A DNA stretch of 59,805 nucleotides, taken from Collimonas silvisoli (GTDB lineage Bacteria; Pseudomonadota; Gammaproteobacteria; Burkholderiales; Burkholderiaceae_D). Shown piece by piece: positions 30,481 to 39,974 of this stretch (positions are counted from its first letter, which is position 1; the number at the start of each line of letters is the position of its first letter). The DNA lies in the NCBI RefSeq assembly GCF_018305005.1, contig NZ_JAGQEG010000031.1, positions 1 through 59,805 on the forward strand, given 5' to 3'. The notes below the pieces were generated by a model, which was not told the DNA's origin, searched no databases, and saw only the letters and a program-made list of their open reading frames with translations. The translations under genes and the position numbers were made by a program.

Positions 30481-31182
30481 ATGAGGCAGTTAACGCTGGA
30501 CATAACTGCGGAAGAACCGCAGACCCTGGACACTTTTGTGGTCGGGCAGAACCAAGAAGCCTTACAGTTCTTGCAGCGTCTGGTCGCGCCGTCGGCGACA
30601 TCCCTCACCGCGCCGGGCGATCGTTTTGTCTACCTGTGGGGCGACGCCGGCGCCGGCAAAAGCCATGTGCTGCATGCATTGGCCAGCAGCACTGGCGCCC
30701 GCTTGATCCGTGGCAGCCAATATAACGGCGATGTCTTTAATTTCTCGCCGGATGTGACCGGCTACCTGATCGACGACTGCGATAAATTGTCGGCGGGCGA
30801 TCAGATTGAAGCTTTCAACCTGTTCAACCAGATTCGCGAGCACGGCGGCTGGCTGGTCACCAGCGGCGAATTGCCGCCGTCCGAGCTGAGTGTGCGCGAA
30901 GACTTGCGGACCCGCCTCGGCTGGGGCCTTATTTATCAATTGCACGGTTTGAGCGATGAAGAAAAGATCGCCGCGCTGACACATGCCGCGCTGGCGCGCG
31001 GCCTGCATCTGTCGAACGGCGTGTTACCCTATCTGATTACGCATTTCCGGCGCGATATGCGGTCTTTGTCGGCCATGCTGGACGAGCTCGACCGCTATTC
31101 GCTGGAGACCCAGCGCCCTATAACGCTGCCTTTGTTACGCAGTTTGTTGCAACTCGAATCCGAAGATAAACAATCACTATGA
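30481..31182 (+). CDS. hda: DnaA regulatory inactivator Hda
   Basis: AAA+ protein that, bound to the sliding clamp, promotes ATP hydrolysis on DnaA to prevent re-initiation. The 233-residue protein starts with a clamp-binding motif QLTLDI (residues 3-8), then has Walker A GDAGAGKSH, Walker B YLIDDCDKL and sensor/arginine-finger regions typical of the DnaA family. Its stop overlaps the next start as ATGA, so it heads the tightly packed hda-HAD-pcnB-folK run. Confidence 0.95.
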   Translation: MRQLTLDITAEEPQTLDTFVVGQNQEALQFLQRLVAPSATSLTAPGDRFVYLWGDAGAGKSHVLHALASSTGARLIRGSQYNGDVFNFSPDVTGYLIDDCDKLSAGDQIEAFNLFNQIREHGGWLVTSGELPPSELSVREDLRTRLGWGLIYQLHGLSDEEKIAALTHAALARGLHLSNGVLPYLITHFRRDMRSLSAMLDELDRYSLETQRPITLPLLRSLLQLESEDKQSL

Positions 31183-31853
31183 ACCTGGCCTTATTCGACC
31201 TTGACCATACGCTGTTGCCCGTCGACTCAGACTATGAATGGGGGCAGTTCCTGGCGCGCATCGGCGCGGTTGATCCCAACGCGTTTGAAAAGAGCAACGC
31301 CGAGTGGTTTGCGCAATACCAGGCCGGCACGCTCGATCCGGTCAAATACCTGGAATTCGCCTTCGGCACGCTGGCAAAATTTCCGCGCAAGCAGCTCGAC
31401 GCCTGGCATGAGCAGTTCATGGCGCAAGTGATCCTGCCGCAAATTACTCCGGCGGCGCGCGCCTTGCTGCAAAAACATCAGGATGCCGGCGACCTGGTGG
31501 CAATCGTGACGGCCACCAACAGTTTTGTGACAGAGCCGATTGCCAAAGCCCTGGGCGTCGATTTCCTGATCGCCTCGGACCCGGAAACCACCGGCGACGG
31601 CGAGATTACCGGCAAGCTGGCGGATACGCCAACCTACGGCCCCGGCAAAGTCACTCATACCCATGCCTGGCTGGCGACCATGGACATGACGCTGGCCAGT
31701 TTCCCGCGCAGTTATTTCTATAGCGATTCGCACAACGACCTGCCGCTGATGGCGCTGGTCACCGACCCCATCGCCACCAATCCGAACGCTCGCCTGAAAG
31801 AGCATGCAATTACCCACGGCTGGCCCATCCTGAATTTATTCGACGCGCAATGA
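31179..31853 (+). CDS. HAD-IB family phosphatase (SerB-like)
   Basis: Predicted phosphatase of the HAD superfamily, subfamily IB. The 224-residue protein shows motif I ALFDLDHTLLP (Asp7 and Asp9), motif II VTATNSF, the Lys of GPGKVTHT and motif IV YFYSDSHNDLPLMALV. Relatives are called phosphoserine phosphatase-like, but the substrate is not settled. It overlaps hda at its start and pcnB at its end by 4 bp each. Confidence 0.9.
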   Translation: MNLALFDLDHTLLPVDSDYEWGQFLARIGAVDPNAFEKSNAEWFAQYQAGTLDPVKYLEFAFGTLAKFPRKQLDAWHEQFMAQVILPQITPAARALLQKHQDAGDLVAIVTATNSFVTEPIAKALGVDFLIASDPETTGDGEITGKLADTPTYGPGKVTHTHAWLATMDMTLASFPRSYFYSDSHNDLPLMALVTDPIATNPNARLKEHAITHGWPILNLFDAQ

Positions 31854-33229
31854 TCAAGAAGCTGATTCGCTCCATCCTCGGGAAAAAGAAAAAAGATCCC
31901 ACCCAACCGTTGATACTCGGCCCGAAACAGCACGGCATCAATCCGCAACTGGTTTCTCCTAATGCAGTAAGAGTCACCAAGACCCTGCAGGATAACGGCT
32001 ACAAAGCCTTCATCGTCGGCGGTGCAGTGCGCGATCTGCTGCTGGGCGTGAAGCCTAAGGATTTCGACGTCGCCACCAACGCCACGCCGGAACAGGTCAA
32101 GCGTTTGTTCCGGCGCGCTTTCATCATCGGCAAGCGGTTCCAGATCGTGCATGTGATGTTCGGCCAGGAGCTGATCGAAGTCACCACTTTCCGCGGTGCG
32201 TCCTCCGACGGTTCGCCGAAAGACGAGCATGGCCGCGTATTGCGCGACAACACCTTCGGCGAGCAGCACGAAGATGCGGTACGGCGCGATTTCACCATCA
32301 ATGCGATGTACTACGATCCGGCTACCGAGAGCGTGCTCGACTACCACGGCGGCATAGACGATATCCGTGCCAAGACCCTGCGCATTATCGGCGAACCGGA
32401 AGCGCGTTACCGGGAAGACCCGGTGCGCATGCTGCGCATCGTGCGCTTCGCCGCCAAGCTCAAATTTACTATCGATCCGGCCACCCGGGCGCCGATACCG
32501 GTGATGGCGGCGCTGATCGACAATGTACCCGCCGCACGGGTATTCGACGAAATGCTGAAACTGCTGATGAGCGGCCATGCGCTGGCTTGCCTGCAGCAAT
32601 TGCGCCAGGAAGGTTTGCATCATGGCTTGCTGCCGTTGCTGGACGTGGTGCTGGAACAACCGCTAGGCGAAAAATTCGTCACGCTGGCGCTGGCCAACAC
32701 CGATATCCGCGTGCAGCAAGGCAAACCGGTTTCTCCCGGCTTCCTGTTTGCCTCGTTGCTGTGGCACCAGGTATTGGAAAAATGGAGCGCCTACAAGGCT
32801 GCTGGCGAATTCCCGATCCCGGCGCTGCATCTGGCCGCCGACGATGTCCTGGAAGCGCAAACCGACAAACTGGCTCTGCAACGCAAGATCGCCTCCGACA
32901 TGCGCGATATCTGGGCCATGCAGCCGCGTTTTGAGCGCCGTACCGGCAAGACGCCTTACAAGTTGTTGGAGCATTTGCGCTTGCGCGCCGGCTACGATTT
33001 CCTGCTGCTGCGTTGCGCCTCGGGCGAGATCGACAGCGAAATCGGCGAGTGGTGGACGGCTTTCATGGAAGGCGACGGCGCTCAGCGTGAAGTGCTGATA
33101 GCGCAAAAACCGAAAGCCGCTGCCGAAGCTGCTCCGGCAAAAAAACGTCCACGCCGGCGCGGTTCGCGTAGCGGCGCCAAGACGGTCAATCCAGGCAGCC
33201 GCAGCAACGACGATCAAGGTGGTCAATGA
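31850..33229 (+). CDS. pcnB: Poly(A) polymerase I
   Basis: Adds poly(A) tails to RNA, marking it for decay. The 459-residue protein has the class II nucleotidyltransferase motif YKAFIVGGAVRDLLLGVKPKDFDVATNATP with the catalytic Asp pair, the RRDFTINAM-type motif (VRRDFTINAMYYD), and the body REDPVRMLRIVRFAAKL. The C-terminus is basic (KKRPRRRGSRSG), typical of PcnB and not of the CCA enzyme. Overlaps its neighbours by 4 bp on both sides. Confidence 0.95.
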   Translation: MIKKLIRSILGKKKKDPTQPLILGPKQHGINPQLVSPNAVRVTKTLQDNGYKAFIVGGAVRDLLLGVKPKDFDVATNATPEQVKRLFRRAFIIGKRFQIVHVMFGQELIEVTTFRGASSDGSPKDEHGRVLRDNTFGEQHEDAVRRDFTINAMYYDPATESVLDYHGGIDDIRAKTLRIIGEPEARYREDPVRMLRIVRFAAKLKFTIDPATRAPIPVMAALIDNVPAARVFDEMLKLLMSGHALACLQQLRQEGLHHGLLPLLDVVLEQPLGEKFVTLALANTDIRVQQGKPVSPGFLFASLLWHQVLEKWSAYKAAGEFPIPALHLAADDVLEAQTDKLALQRKIASDMRDIWAMQPRFERRTGKTPYKLLEHLRLRAGYDFLLLRCASGEIDSEIGEWWTAFMEGDGAQREVLIAQKPKAAAEAAPAKKRPRRRGSRSGAKTVNPGSRSNDDQGGQ

Positions 33230-33726
33230 CGGCAATCTCTCCTGCTGCCGAAGCGGTCACCGCTTACATCGGCATCGGCGCCAATCTGGGTGACGCCCAA
33301 GCCCAGGTTCAGCGCGCCATTCTGCAACTAGGCAAGTTGCCTGAGAGCAGGCTGGATGCGCAATCGAGCCTGTTTTGCACGGCGCCGCTGGACGCCGGCG
33401 GCGACGATTACATCAACGCCGTGGCGCGCGTCAAAACCCGCTTGAGCGCGCATGCCTTGCTGCAGGGCTTGCAGCAGATCGAACAGGATTTCGGCCGCCA
33501 GCGTCCTTATCCCAATGCACCGCGCACACTGGATCTGGACTTGTTGTTGTATGGCCAGGCGACGTTCCAGGACGCGCTGCTAACCGTACCGCACCCGCGC
33601 ATGACGCAACGCGCTTTCGTTCTGATTCCGCTATTGCAGATCGATCCCTTCATCGTCATTCCCCAGCAAGGCCCAGCACATCAGTTTGCCCCGCAAGTCG
33701 CCGACCAGGCCATCCGCAAAGTATAA
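33226..33726 (+). CDS. folK: 2-amino-4-hydroxy-6-hydroxymethyldihydropteridine pyrophosphokinase
   Basis: Transfers pyrophosphate to 6-hydroxymethyldihydropterin in folate synthesis. The 166-residue protein has the typical start TAYIGIGANLGDAQAQVQRA and the signature APRTLDLDLLLYG with the catalytic Asp pair, then TVPHPRMTQRAFVLIPL. It overlaps pcnB by 4 bp, the standard pcnB-folK pair. An 11-bp tandem repeat (GTATAAGAATC twice, 33721-33742) spans its stop codon. Confidence 0.96.
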   Translation: MTAISPAAEAVTAYIGIGANLGDAQAQVQRAILQLGKLPESRLDAQSSLFCTAPLDAGGDDYINAVARVKTRLSAHALLQGLQQIEQDFGRQRPYPNAPRTLDLDLLLYGQATFQDALLTVPHPRMTQRAFVLIPLLQIDPFIVIPQQGPAHQFAPQVADQAIRKV

Positions 33727-33836
33727 GAATCGTATAAGAATCTGCGCATAAAATCTGTTTAATGACGGCCGTCTGCCGGATGCGTCAGCTTCTGGCACAC
33801 TGTTCCCTTCACGCATACAGCGTTTCACTCTTAAAC

Positions 33837-34484
33837 ATGAATCTAGACAGTTATAAATATATCGTCGTAGAAGGCCCGATCGGGGTCGGCAAGACTACGC
33901 TGGTGAACAAGATCGCCATGCATCTGGGGTGTAAAGTCTTGCTGGAGCAACCGCAAGCCAATCCCTTTCTGGAGAAGTTTTACCGTGACGCTCCGCGCTA
34001 CGCGCTGTCGACACAAATGTTTTTCCTGTTCCAGCGCATCAACCAGTTGCGCGACTCGGCGCAGAACGATTTGTTCGACAGCCCCAATCATCTGGTTGCC
34101 GATTTCATGCTGGCCAAGGATCCGATTTTTGCCAGCCTGACCCTGGCCGACGAGGAACTCAAGTTATACCAGCAAATGTACGATCATCTGCGGCCGCAGG
34201 TAGCGACGCCGGACCTGGTGATCTATCTGCAAGCCGAGCCGGAAACCTTGATCGAACGCATCAAAAAGCGCGGCATCGAAATGGAAGCGGCGATCTCGCC
34301 GGAGTATCTGACGCATCTGTGCGAAAGCTACAGCCGCTTCTTCTATCACTACGACGACGCGCCGCTGCTGATCGTCAATAACGAACATCTGGAGCTGGCC
34401 GGCAACGACGCCGATTTCAACTTGCTCTTGGCGCGCATCGACGGCATGCGCGGCAAGCGTGAATTTTTCAATCGTGGAGAATGA
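33837..34484 (+). CDS. Deoxynucleoside kinase (dGK/dCK family)
   Basis: Predicted kinase that phosphorylates a deoxynucleoside for salvage. The 215-residue protein has the P-loop [11 protein letters not shown], then [15 protein letters not shown], the Arg-rich lid [12 protein letters not shown] and a C-terminal [11 protein letters not shown]. The start [13 protein letters not shown] was taken because the region upstream is not protein-like. It overlaps panB by 4 bp, an arrangement seen in related betaproteobacteria. Which deoxynucleoside it uses cannot be told. Confidence 0.88.
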   Translation: MNLDSYKYIVVEGPIGVGKTTLVNKIAMHLGCKVLLEQPQANPFLEKFYRDAPRYALSTQMFFLFQRINQLRDSAQNDLFDSPNHLVADFMLAKDPIFASLTLADEELKLYQQMYDHLRPQVATPDLVIYLQAEPETLIERIKKRGIEMEAAISPEYLTHLCESYSRFFYHYDDAPLLIVNNEHLELAGNDADFNLLLARIDGMRGKREFFNRGE

Positions 34485-35329
34485 CAATGGCAGGATATAT
34501 ACAGAGCAGTGATCCGGCGGCGCATGCTACCAAGCGCAGCAAACCGGTCACCATCCCGGCCTTGCAGGCCCTGCGCGACAAAGGTGAAAAAATCACCATG
34601 CTGACTTGTTACGACGCCAGCTTCGCCGCCTTGATGGACCGCTGCGGCGTTGAAACCCTGCTGATCGGCGATTCGCTCGGCATGGTGTGCCAAGGCCACA
34701 CATCGACCCTGCCAGTCACCATCCAAGACATCGTGTACCACACCGCCAGCGTAGCGCGCGGCAATCGTAGCGCACTGGTGCTGGCCGACCTGCCGTTCGG
34801 CGCTTACGCTACGCCGCAAAGCGCGTTCGAGAACGCAGTGCCGGTAATCCAGGCCGGCGCGCAAATGGTCAAGATCGAAGGCGGCACCTGGCTGGCGCCC
34901 ACCGTGCGTTTCCTCACCGAGCGCGCGATTCCGGTCTGCGGCCATCTCGGCCTGACGCCGCAATCGGTGCATCAGATGGGCGGATACAAGGTGCAGGGCA
35001 AGTCGACCGCGGCCGCCGAGCAGCTGAAGGCCGACGCCATGGCGCTACAAGAAGCGGGCGCCAGCCTGCTGGTGCTGGAAGCGATTCCAGCGGCGCTGGG
35101 CAAGGAAGTCAGCGAGATGCTGAGCATTCCGACCATCGGCATCGGCGCCGGCCCGGACTGCTCCGGCCAGGTGCTGGTGATGCACGATCTGATGGGTGTT
35201 TTCCCCGGCCACAAAGCGCGTTTCGTGAAAGACTTCATGCAGGGCCAGACCAGTATCGATGCGGCTGTGCTGGCGTATGTCAGCGCGGTGAAGGATAAAT
35301 CGTTTCCTGCGCCGGAGCATTGTTTCTGA
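34481..35329 (+). CDS. panB: 3-methyl-2-oxobutanoate hydroxymethyltransferase
   Basis: First step of pantothenate synthesis: adds a hydroxymethyl group from methylenetetrahydrofolate to ketoisovalerate. The 282-residue protein has the family motifs [33 protein letters not shown] and [22 protein letters not shown]. It starts in an ATGA overlap with the kinase gene. panC is not adjacent. Confidence 0.97.
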   Translation: MTMAGYIQSSDPAAHATKRSKPVTIPALQALRDKGEKITMLTCYDASFAALMDRCGVETLLIGDSLGMVCQGHTSTLPVTIQDIVYHTASVARGNRSALVLADLPFGAYATPQSAFENAVPVIQAGAQMVKIEGGTWLAPTVRFLTERAIPVCGHLGLTPQSVHQMGGYKVQGKSTAAAEQLKADAMALQEAGASLLVLEAIPAALGKEVSEMLSIPTIGIGAGPDCSGQVLVMHDLMGVFPGHKARFVKDFMQGQTSIDAAVLAYVSAVKDKSFPAPEHCF

Positions 35330-35359
35330 GATGGTCTGAGGCTGCAAACTAATGCAAAC

Positions 35360-35393
35360 TAAAACGGCGACGCCTTGCTCAAGGAGTCGCCGT
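35360..35393 (-). terminator. Terminator after the Anbu gene
   Basis: On the minus strand ACGGCGAC and GTCGCCGT enclose a further CCTTG/CAAGG pair, giving a 13-bp stem with one mismatch, followed by TTTT. It lies 35 bp after the Anbu stop and faces panB. Confidence 0.85.
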
Positions 35394-35427
35394 GAATGCC
35401 GATACGTCGGTTTTCAGTGCTGCTTTT

Positions 35428-36303
35428 TTAGTGTTGCTTATTGCTGTCAGCGCCTTGCGCCAAGGTTTGCAATGGCGCCGGCTGACTGCCGCCGCGGCTT
35501 ACCAGAGGCGGCGCCAATACCAGCGGTTCGTTGATAGAACCCTTTGCCAGCACCACATTCGAGGCGGTTTCCGGGTTGGCGTTCCAGACCGGATCGGCGA
35601 TGCCGTTAAACACGGCTTTCAGTTGCTTGCCCCAGTTTTCGTGAATCATCTGGAAGTATTGATTTTTCTCGTCGATCGTTACGAAGCGCGTAACGGCCAG
35701 CGTGTCTGCGCCATACAGCAACAGGTCCAGCGGCAAACCGACTGAGATGTTGGAGCGCATGGTGGAATCCATGGAAATCAGCGCGCATTTTGCGGCCTCA
35801 TCCAGGGTCGATGCGGGGGTGATCACGCGGTCGAGGATCGGCTTGCCGTATTTCGCTTCGCCGATCTGGAAATAGGTGTTTTCATTCAGCGATTCGATGA
35901 AATTGCCGGCCGCATACACCTGGAACAGACGGCAGCCTTCGCCCTTGATCTGGCCGCCGAAAATGATGCCGACATTAAAATCGATGCCGAATTTTTCCAG
36001 TTTCTGGGCGTCGCGGTCATACACGATGCGTACCGCTTCGCCGACTATCTGTGCCGCTTCGTACATCGAGCTGACGGTCCAGATGGTCTTGCCGGCAGCA
36101 TTCACGTGTTCGCCGATGACCTGTTTGATGGACTGCGAAATCGACAGATTGCCGGCGGTCATGAACACCATCAGGCGTTCGCCGGGATTTTCGAACACGC
36201 TCATCTTGCGCGCGGTGGCGACATGGTCGACTCCCGCATTGGTGCGTGAGTCGGAAAGAAAGACCAGGCCGGAACCCAGGCGTAGGGCAACGCAGTAAGT
36301 CAT
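35428..36303 (-). CDS. Anbu, proteasome-type peptidase
   Basis: Member of the Anbu family, proteasome beta-subunit relatives that form open helical or ring assemblies; natural substrates are unknown. The 291-residue protein (COG3484) begins MTYCVALRLGSGLVFLSDSR: removal of Met would expose Thr2 as the N-terminal nucleophile. The partner residues Asp18 and Lys33 (mature Asp17 and Lys32) stand where proteasome subunits have them. About 50 Pro/Ala/Gly/Gln-rich residues follow the core domain. It is the last gene of a minus-strand cassette with ATP-grasp, alpha-E and transglutaminase-like genes, the known Anbu context, but is separated from them by 127 bp. Confidence 0.93.
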   Translation of the reverse strand: MTYCVALRLGSGLVFLSDSRTNAGVDHVATARKMSVFENPGERLMVFMTAGNLSISQSIKQVIGEHVNAAGKTIWTVSSMYEAAQIVGEAVRIVYDRDAQKLEKFGIDFNVGIIFGGQIKGEGCRLFQVYAAGNFIESLNENTYFQIGEAKYGKPILDRVITPASTLDEAAKCALISMDSTMRSNISVGLPLDLLLYGADTLAVTRFVTIDEKNQYFQMIHENWGKQLKAVFNGIADPVWNANPETASNVVLAKGSINEPLVLAPPLVSRGGSQPAPLQTLAQGADSNKQH

Positions 36304-36430
36304 GATGTCGAAGAAAAATACAAAATGGCGATTTTACAGGAAGCTAAAGCGGTTTCCCGGTCAGATTGAGGTTTTGTGTTGCAGGTGCGACAAGTTATTG
36401 TGAATTAATGTGAACTGCTTATTGAACCCC

Positions 36431-37243
36431 TTATTGCTCCGATGGCAAAGCAGAAACATTGACCTGCACAGTCAGGGTTTCTTCGCCGCCGCCGCGACGC
36501 ACACCGCGCACCGGCGCGGCCGAATCGTAATCGCGCCCAATTGCCAGCCTGCAATAATTGTCGCTGGCAAAACATGCGTGGGTCACGTCGATGCTAAGCC
36601 AGCCGGCAAAATCGCTGTCCTGCACCCAGACATCGACCCAGGCATGGCTTTCGGCATGGCTGGTATTGCCGGGATCGATATAGCCAGACACATAGCGCGC
36701 CGGGATACCGGCTATGTGACAGCAAGCCAGGAACAAATGCGCATGATCCTGGCACACCCCCTGGCCCAGCGCCAGCGCATCGTCGGCGCTGCTGGTGACG
36801 GCGGTGGAGCCGCCTTGATAGGCGACAGCAACACAGATAGCTTGTGCCAGATCCAGCAGTTGTTTGCTGCCGGCGCCCGCGCACAGATTCCGATGCGCAA
36901 AATCCATCACGGCGGCGGTAGCCTGCGTCAGCTGGGTCGGCACCGTAAATACCAGGGGTGAGAATTCCCCCGCTTGCGGCAGCCGGCCCTGTTGCAGCGG
37001 CGTCACCGCTACCGTGCCTTCGGCGATGATGCGCACCTCAGGGTGGGGTTTGGTGATGGTCAGCATATGGCTGAGATTGCCGAACGCATCGGTGAACGGA
37101 TGACGGCTGCCGGAACTGCTGATCTGCCACGCCAGCGTGCGCTGCTGGGCTTCGGCACGGGGCGTCAGCCGCAGCTGCTGAATCGTGTAAGTCAGCGCTG
37201 CGGTGTAGTGATAAACCGTTTCATGCCGGATGGTCAGTAGCAT
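36431..37243 (-). CDS. Transglutaminase-like cysteine peptidase family protein
   Basis: A 270-residue protein with the bacterial transglutaminase N-terminal region (MLLTIRHETVYHYTAALTYTIQQLRLTP style) and a papain-like transglutaminase core. The catalytic triad is intact: Cys164 in GQGVCQDHAH, His200 in ESHAWVDVW and Asp219 in WLSIDVTH. It may cut or make isopeptide bonds in a peptide product. It lies 6 bp after the alpha-E gene. Two further transglutaminase-like genes of the same kind are encoded at 42581 and 48606. Confidence 0.92.
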   Translation of the reverse strand: MLLTIRHETVYHYTAALTYTIQQLRLTPRAEAQQRTLAWQISSSGSRHPFTDAFGNLSHMLTITKPHPEVRIIAEGTVAVTPLQQGRLPQAGEFSPLVFTVPTQLTQATAAVMDFAHRNLCAGAGSKQLLDLAQAICVAVAYQGGSTAVTSSADDALALGQGVCQDHAHLFLACCHIAGIPARYVSGYIDPGNTSHAESHAWVDVWVQDSDFAGWLSIDVTHACFASDNYCRLAIGRDYDSAAPVRGVRRGGGEETLTVQVNVSALPSEQ

Positions 37244-37249
37244 GTCAGG

Positions 37250-38251
37250 TCAGGTATTGAGGGGCACCAGGAAATCGCGGCTGATCCGGTTGCCGAGCTC
37301 GAAAATGCGCTCGAAGAAACGGGTCAGGTAGTCATGCAGGCCGGCGTCGAGAATTTCATCGAGATTGCTGAATTTCAGGTCGGCGTGCAATTTCCCGGCG
37401 AACCGTTCGGTATCGGAAGACGTGTCGTTGTGCACATGCTTCAGATTGCCGACCACCTGTTCCATGCAAGACAGCAGCGAGCGCGGCATGTCCGGGCGCA
37501 AGATCAGCAGGTCGGCCACGCGGGCCGGGGTGATCACATCGCGGTACACCTTGCGGTAAATTTCAAAACCGGAGACGGAACGCAGAATCGCCGCCCAGTA
37601 GTAGAAATCGATTTGCGGATCGGCGATGGCGTCCTGTTCCTGGCTTTGGCTTTGTTGCTGGCCGTTTTGCAAGCCTTTCTTGTAAGCGCCTTCCTTGGCG
37701 CCATGGAATTTGACATCGATGATGCGCGCGGTGTTGTCAGCGCGTTCCAGGAAGGTGCCCAGGCGGATAAAGTGAAATGCTTCGTCCTTGAGCATGGTGC
37801 CGATGGTGACGCCGCGTGACAGATGCGAGCGATGCTTGACCCACTCGAAAAACTCGCTCGGATTTTGTTCCAGCGCATCGGTCTGCAGATAACTCTGCAT
37901 CTTGATCCAGGTGGCGTTCTGGATTTCCCAGGCTTCGGTAGTCAGCGCGCCACGTACCGCCCGTGCGTTCTCGCGCGCCTGTTTCAGGCAGGAGGCGATC
38001 GAGGACGAATTGCTGGGATCGCGCACCATGAAGTCAATCACGTCTTTTTGCGTGACTACGCTGTATTTCTTGTCGTAGGCCTGGGTCAGTTCGGAAATGC
38101 CGAGGACTGCGCGCCAGCCTTTTTCGACATCTTCGACCGATTGCGGCAGCAAGCCGGTTTGCACGTGCACATCGAGCATGCGCGCGGTATTTTCTGCCCG
38201 CTCGGTGTAGCGGGCCATCCAGAATAAATGATCGGCGGTGCGACTCAGCAT
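37250..38251 (-). CDS. Alpha-E domain protein (DUF403)
   Basis: A 333-residue all-helical protein of the alpha-E family, found beside circularly permuted ATP-grasp enzymes. It begins MLSRTADHLFWMARYTERAENTARML, the family signature, and repeats a similar helix pattern (IRLGTFLERADNTARIID) in the middle. Its biochemical role is unknown; an accessory or substrate-binding role for the ligase has been proposed. Starts one base after the ATP-grasp gene ends, so the two are surely co-transcribed. Confidence 0.92.
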   Translation of the reverse strand: MLSRTADHLFWMARYTERAENTARMLDVHVQTGLLPQSVEDVEKGWRAVLGISELTQAYDKKYSVVTQKDVIDFMVRDPSNSSSIASCLKQARENARAVRGALTTEAWEIQNATWIKMQSYLQTDALEQNPSEFFEWVKHRSHLSRGVTIGTMLKDEAFHFIRLGTFLERADNTARIIDVKFHGAKEGAYKKGLQNGQQQSQSQEQDAIADPQIDFYYWAAILRSVSGFEIYRKVYRDVITPARVADLLILRPDMPRSLLSCMEQVVGNLKHVHNDTSSDTERFAGKLHADLKFSNLDEILDAGLHDYLTRFFERIFELGNRISRDFLVPLNT

Positions 38252-38252
38252 G

Positions 38253-39668
38253 TTATTTCTCCAGAATCCAAGTGTCTTTAGTGCCGCCGCCTTGCGACGA
38301 GTTGACTACCAGCGAGCCTTCCTTGAGGGCGACGCGGGTCAGGCCGCCGCGCACCAGGGAGACATTTTTTCCGGATAGTACAAACGGCCTCAGATCCAGG
38401 TGGCGCGGCGCGATGCCGGACTCGACATAGGTTGGGCAAGCGGATAACGCCAGGGTCGGCTGGGAAATATAACCGTCCGGCTTGGCAATCACGCGCTGGC
38501 GGAAATCTTCGATTTCCTGCTTGGTCGACGCCGGTCCGACCAGCATGCCGTAACCGCCGGCGCCATGCACTTCCTTGACCACCAGGTCCTTGAGATTATC
38601 GAGGGTGTACTGCAAATCCTCTTTCTTGCGGCACTGGAAAGTCGGGACATTGTTGAGGATCGGCTTCTCCGACAGATAGAACTGCACCATGTCCGGCACA
38701 AACGGATATACCGATTTGTCATCGGCAACGCCGGTGCCGATGGCGTTGGCCAGCGTGACATTGCCGGCGCGGTACACCGACAGCAAGCCCGGCACGCCGA
38801 GCGATGAATCGGCGCGGAAGGCGAGCGGATCGAGATAATCGTCGTCGATCCGGCGGTAGATCACGTCGACCCGCTTGGGGCCGCGCGTGGTACGCATGTA
38901 GACCGCGTTATCGCTAACAAAAAGATCCTGGCCTTCGACCAGTTCCACGCCCATTTGCTGAGCCAGGAAAGCGTGTTCGAAGTAGGCCGAGTTATACATC
39001 CCCGGCGTCATCACCACCACGGTCGGATCGGTCACGCCCACCGGCGCCACCGAACGCAGATTATCCAGCAGCATGTCGGGATAGTGATCGACCGGCGCAA
39101 TCTTGTGGCGCAGGAACAGCTCGGGGAACAGCCGCATCATCATCTTGCGATTTTCCAGCATGTAAGACACGCCTGAAGGCACCCGCAGATTATCTTCCAG
39201 CACGTAAAACTCGCCCTGGCCGGCACGCACGATATCAACCCCGGCAATATGCGCATAGATATCCGAAGCGACCGAGATGCCCTGCATTTCGGGGCGGTAC
39301 TGGGCGTTGCGGAAAATCTGTTCAGCCGGTATCACGCCTGCCTTGACGATATTCTGGTCGTGATAGATATCGTGGATGAACATGTTGAGCGCCTTGACGC
39401 GCTGGATCAGGCCGGCTTCGAGTTGCGCCCACTCTTGCGCATGGATGATGCGCGGAATGATGTCGAAGGGGATCAGACGTTCAGTGCCGGCGTCGTTGCC
39501 ATACACGGCGAAGGTAATCCCGACTCGCCGGAAAATCAGGTCGGCTTCAGCGCGTTTGCGGGCGATCGTTTCAGCGGACTGGGCCGCCAGCCAGGAAGCA
39601 AATTCGTCATAGTGCGGACGCACCGACGACTTGCCATCGGAGTACATTTCATCGAAAAAATTTGCCAT
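38253..39668 (-). CDS. Circularly permuted type 2 ATP-grasp protein (DUF404/DUF407)
   Basis: Predicted ATP-dependent carboxylate-amine ligase that could form peptide-like bonds. The 471-residue protein has the family landmarks RLIPFDIIPRII, FYVLEDNLRVPSGVSYMLENR, PGMYNSAYFEHAFLAQQMG, VDVIYRRIDDDYLDP and ANAIGTGVADDKSVYPFVPDM. The C-terminal end RGGLTRVALKEGSLVVNSSQGGGTKDTW is typical. It is the first gene of the Anbu cassette. It is paralogous to the first half of the protein encoded at 46051-48609. Substrate unknown. Confidence 0.93.
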   Translation of the reverse strand: MANFFDEMYSDGKSSVRPHYDEFASWLAAQSAETIARKRAEADLIFRRVGITFAVYGNDAGTERLIPFDIIPRIIHAQEWAQLEAGLIQRVKALNMFIHDIYHDQNIVKAGVIPAEQIFRNAQYRPEMQGISVASDIYAHIAGVDIVRAGQGEFYVLEDNLRVPSGVSYMLENRKMMMRLFPELFLRHKIAPVDHYPDMLLDNLRSVAPVGVTDPTVVVMTPGMYNSAYFEHAFLAQQMGVELVEGQDLFVSDNAVYMRTTRGPKRVDVIYRRIDDDYLDPLAFRADSSLGVPGLLSVYRAGNVTLANAIGTGVADDKSVYPFVPDMVQFYLSEKPILNNVPTFQCRKKEDLQYTLDNLKDLVVKEVHGAGGYGMLVGPASTKQEIEDFRQRVIAKPDGYISQPTLALSACPTYVESGIAPRHLDLRPFVLSGKNVSLVRGGLTRVALKEGSLVVNSSQGGGTKDTWILEK

Positions 39669-39974
39669 AATCTTGCTTTGCTGTGGTTTGATCGGAAACT
39701 ATCAAGTAGCTATCAAGAAGCGTGCCCGTAGCGAGCTGTCAGGAGCTGTTTGTTGCTGTTTGTTGCCGATTTTTTCGCCTGGATTGCTGCTTAAATATTG
39801 CTGATAATATTGCATATTAAGCATCAACTGATTCAAAGACTAACATGCGGTCTTGGTTTTTTTGAATAGGCTTTATTTTCGGCAATGCTACGTCCGCTCT
39901 TAGCAAATTTTGCGTAATCTGGGTGATGGCCTCCGTGATGTTTTGATTGCAAAAAGGTATATATCAAATCTCGC
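39669..39974. other. Intergenic region upstream of the ATP-grasp gene, with a possible gene remnant
   Basis: The half next to the ATP-grasp gene is AT-rich around 39790-39830 and probably holds its promoter. The other half has a minus-strand reading frame (39817-39963, 48 codons) without an ATG or GTG near its start that reads like protein: EAITQITQNLLRADVALP. It could be the tail of a lost gene; no family was recognised. Confidence 0.3.
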
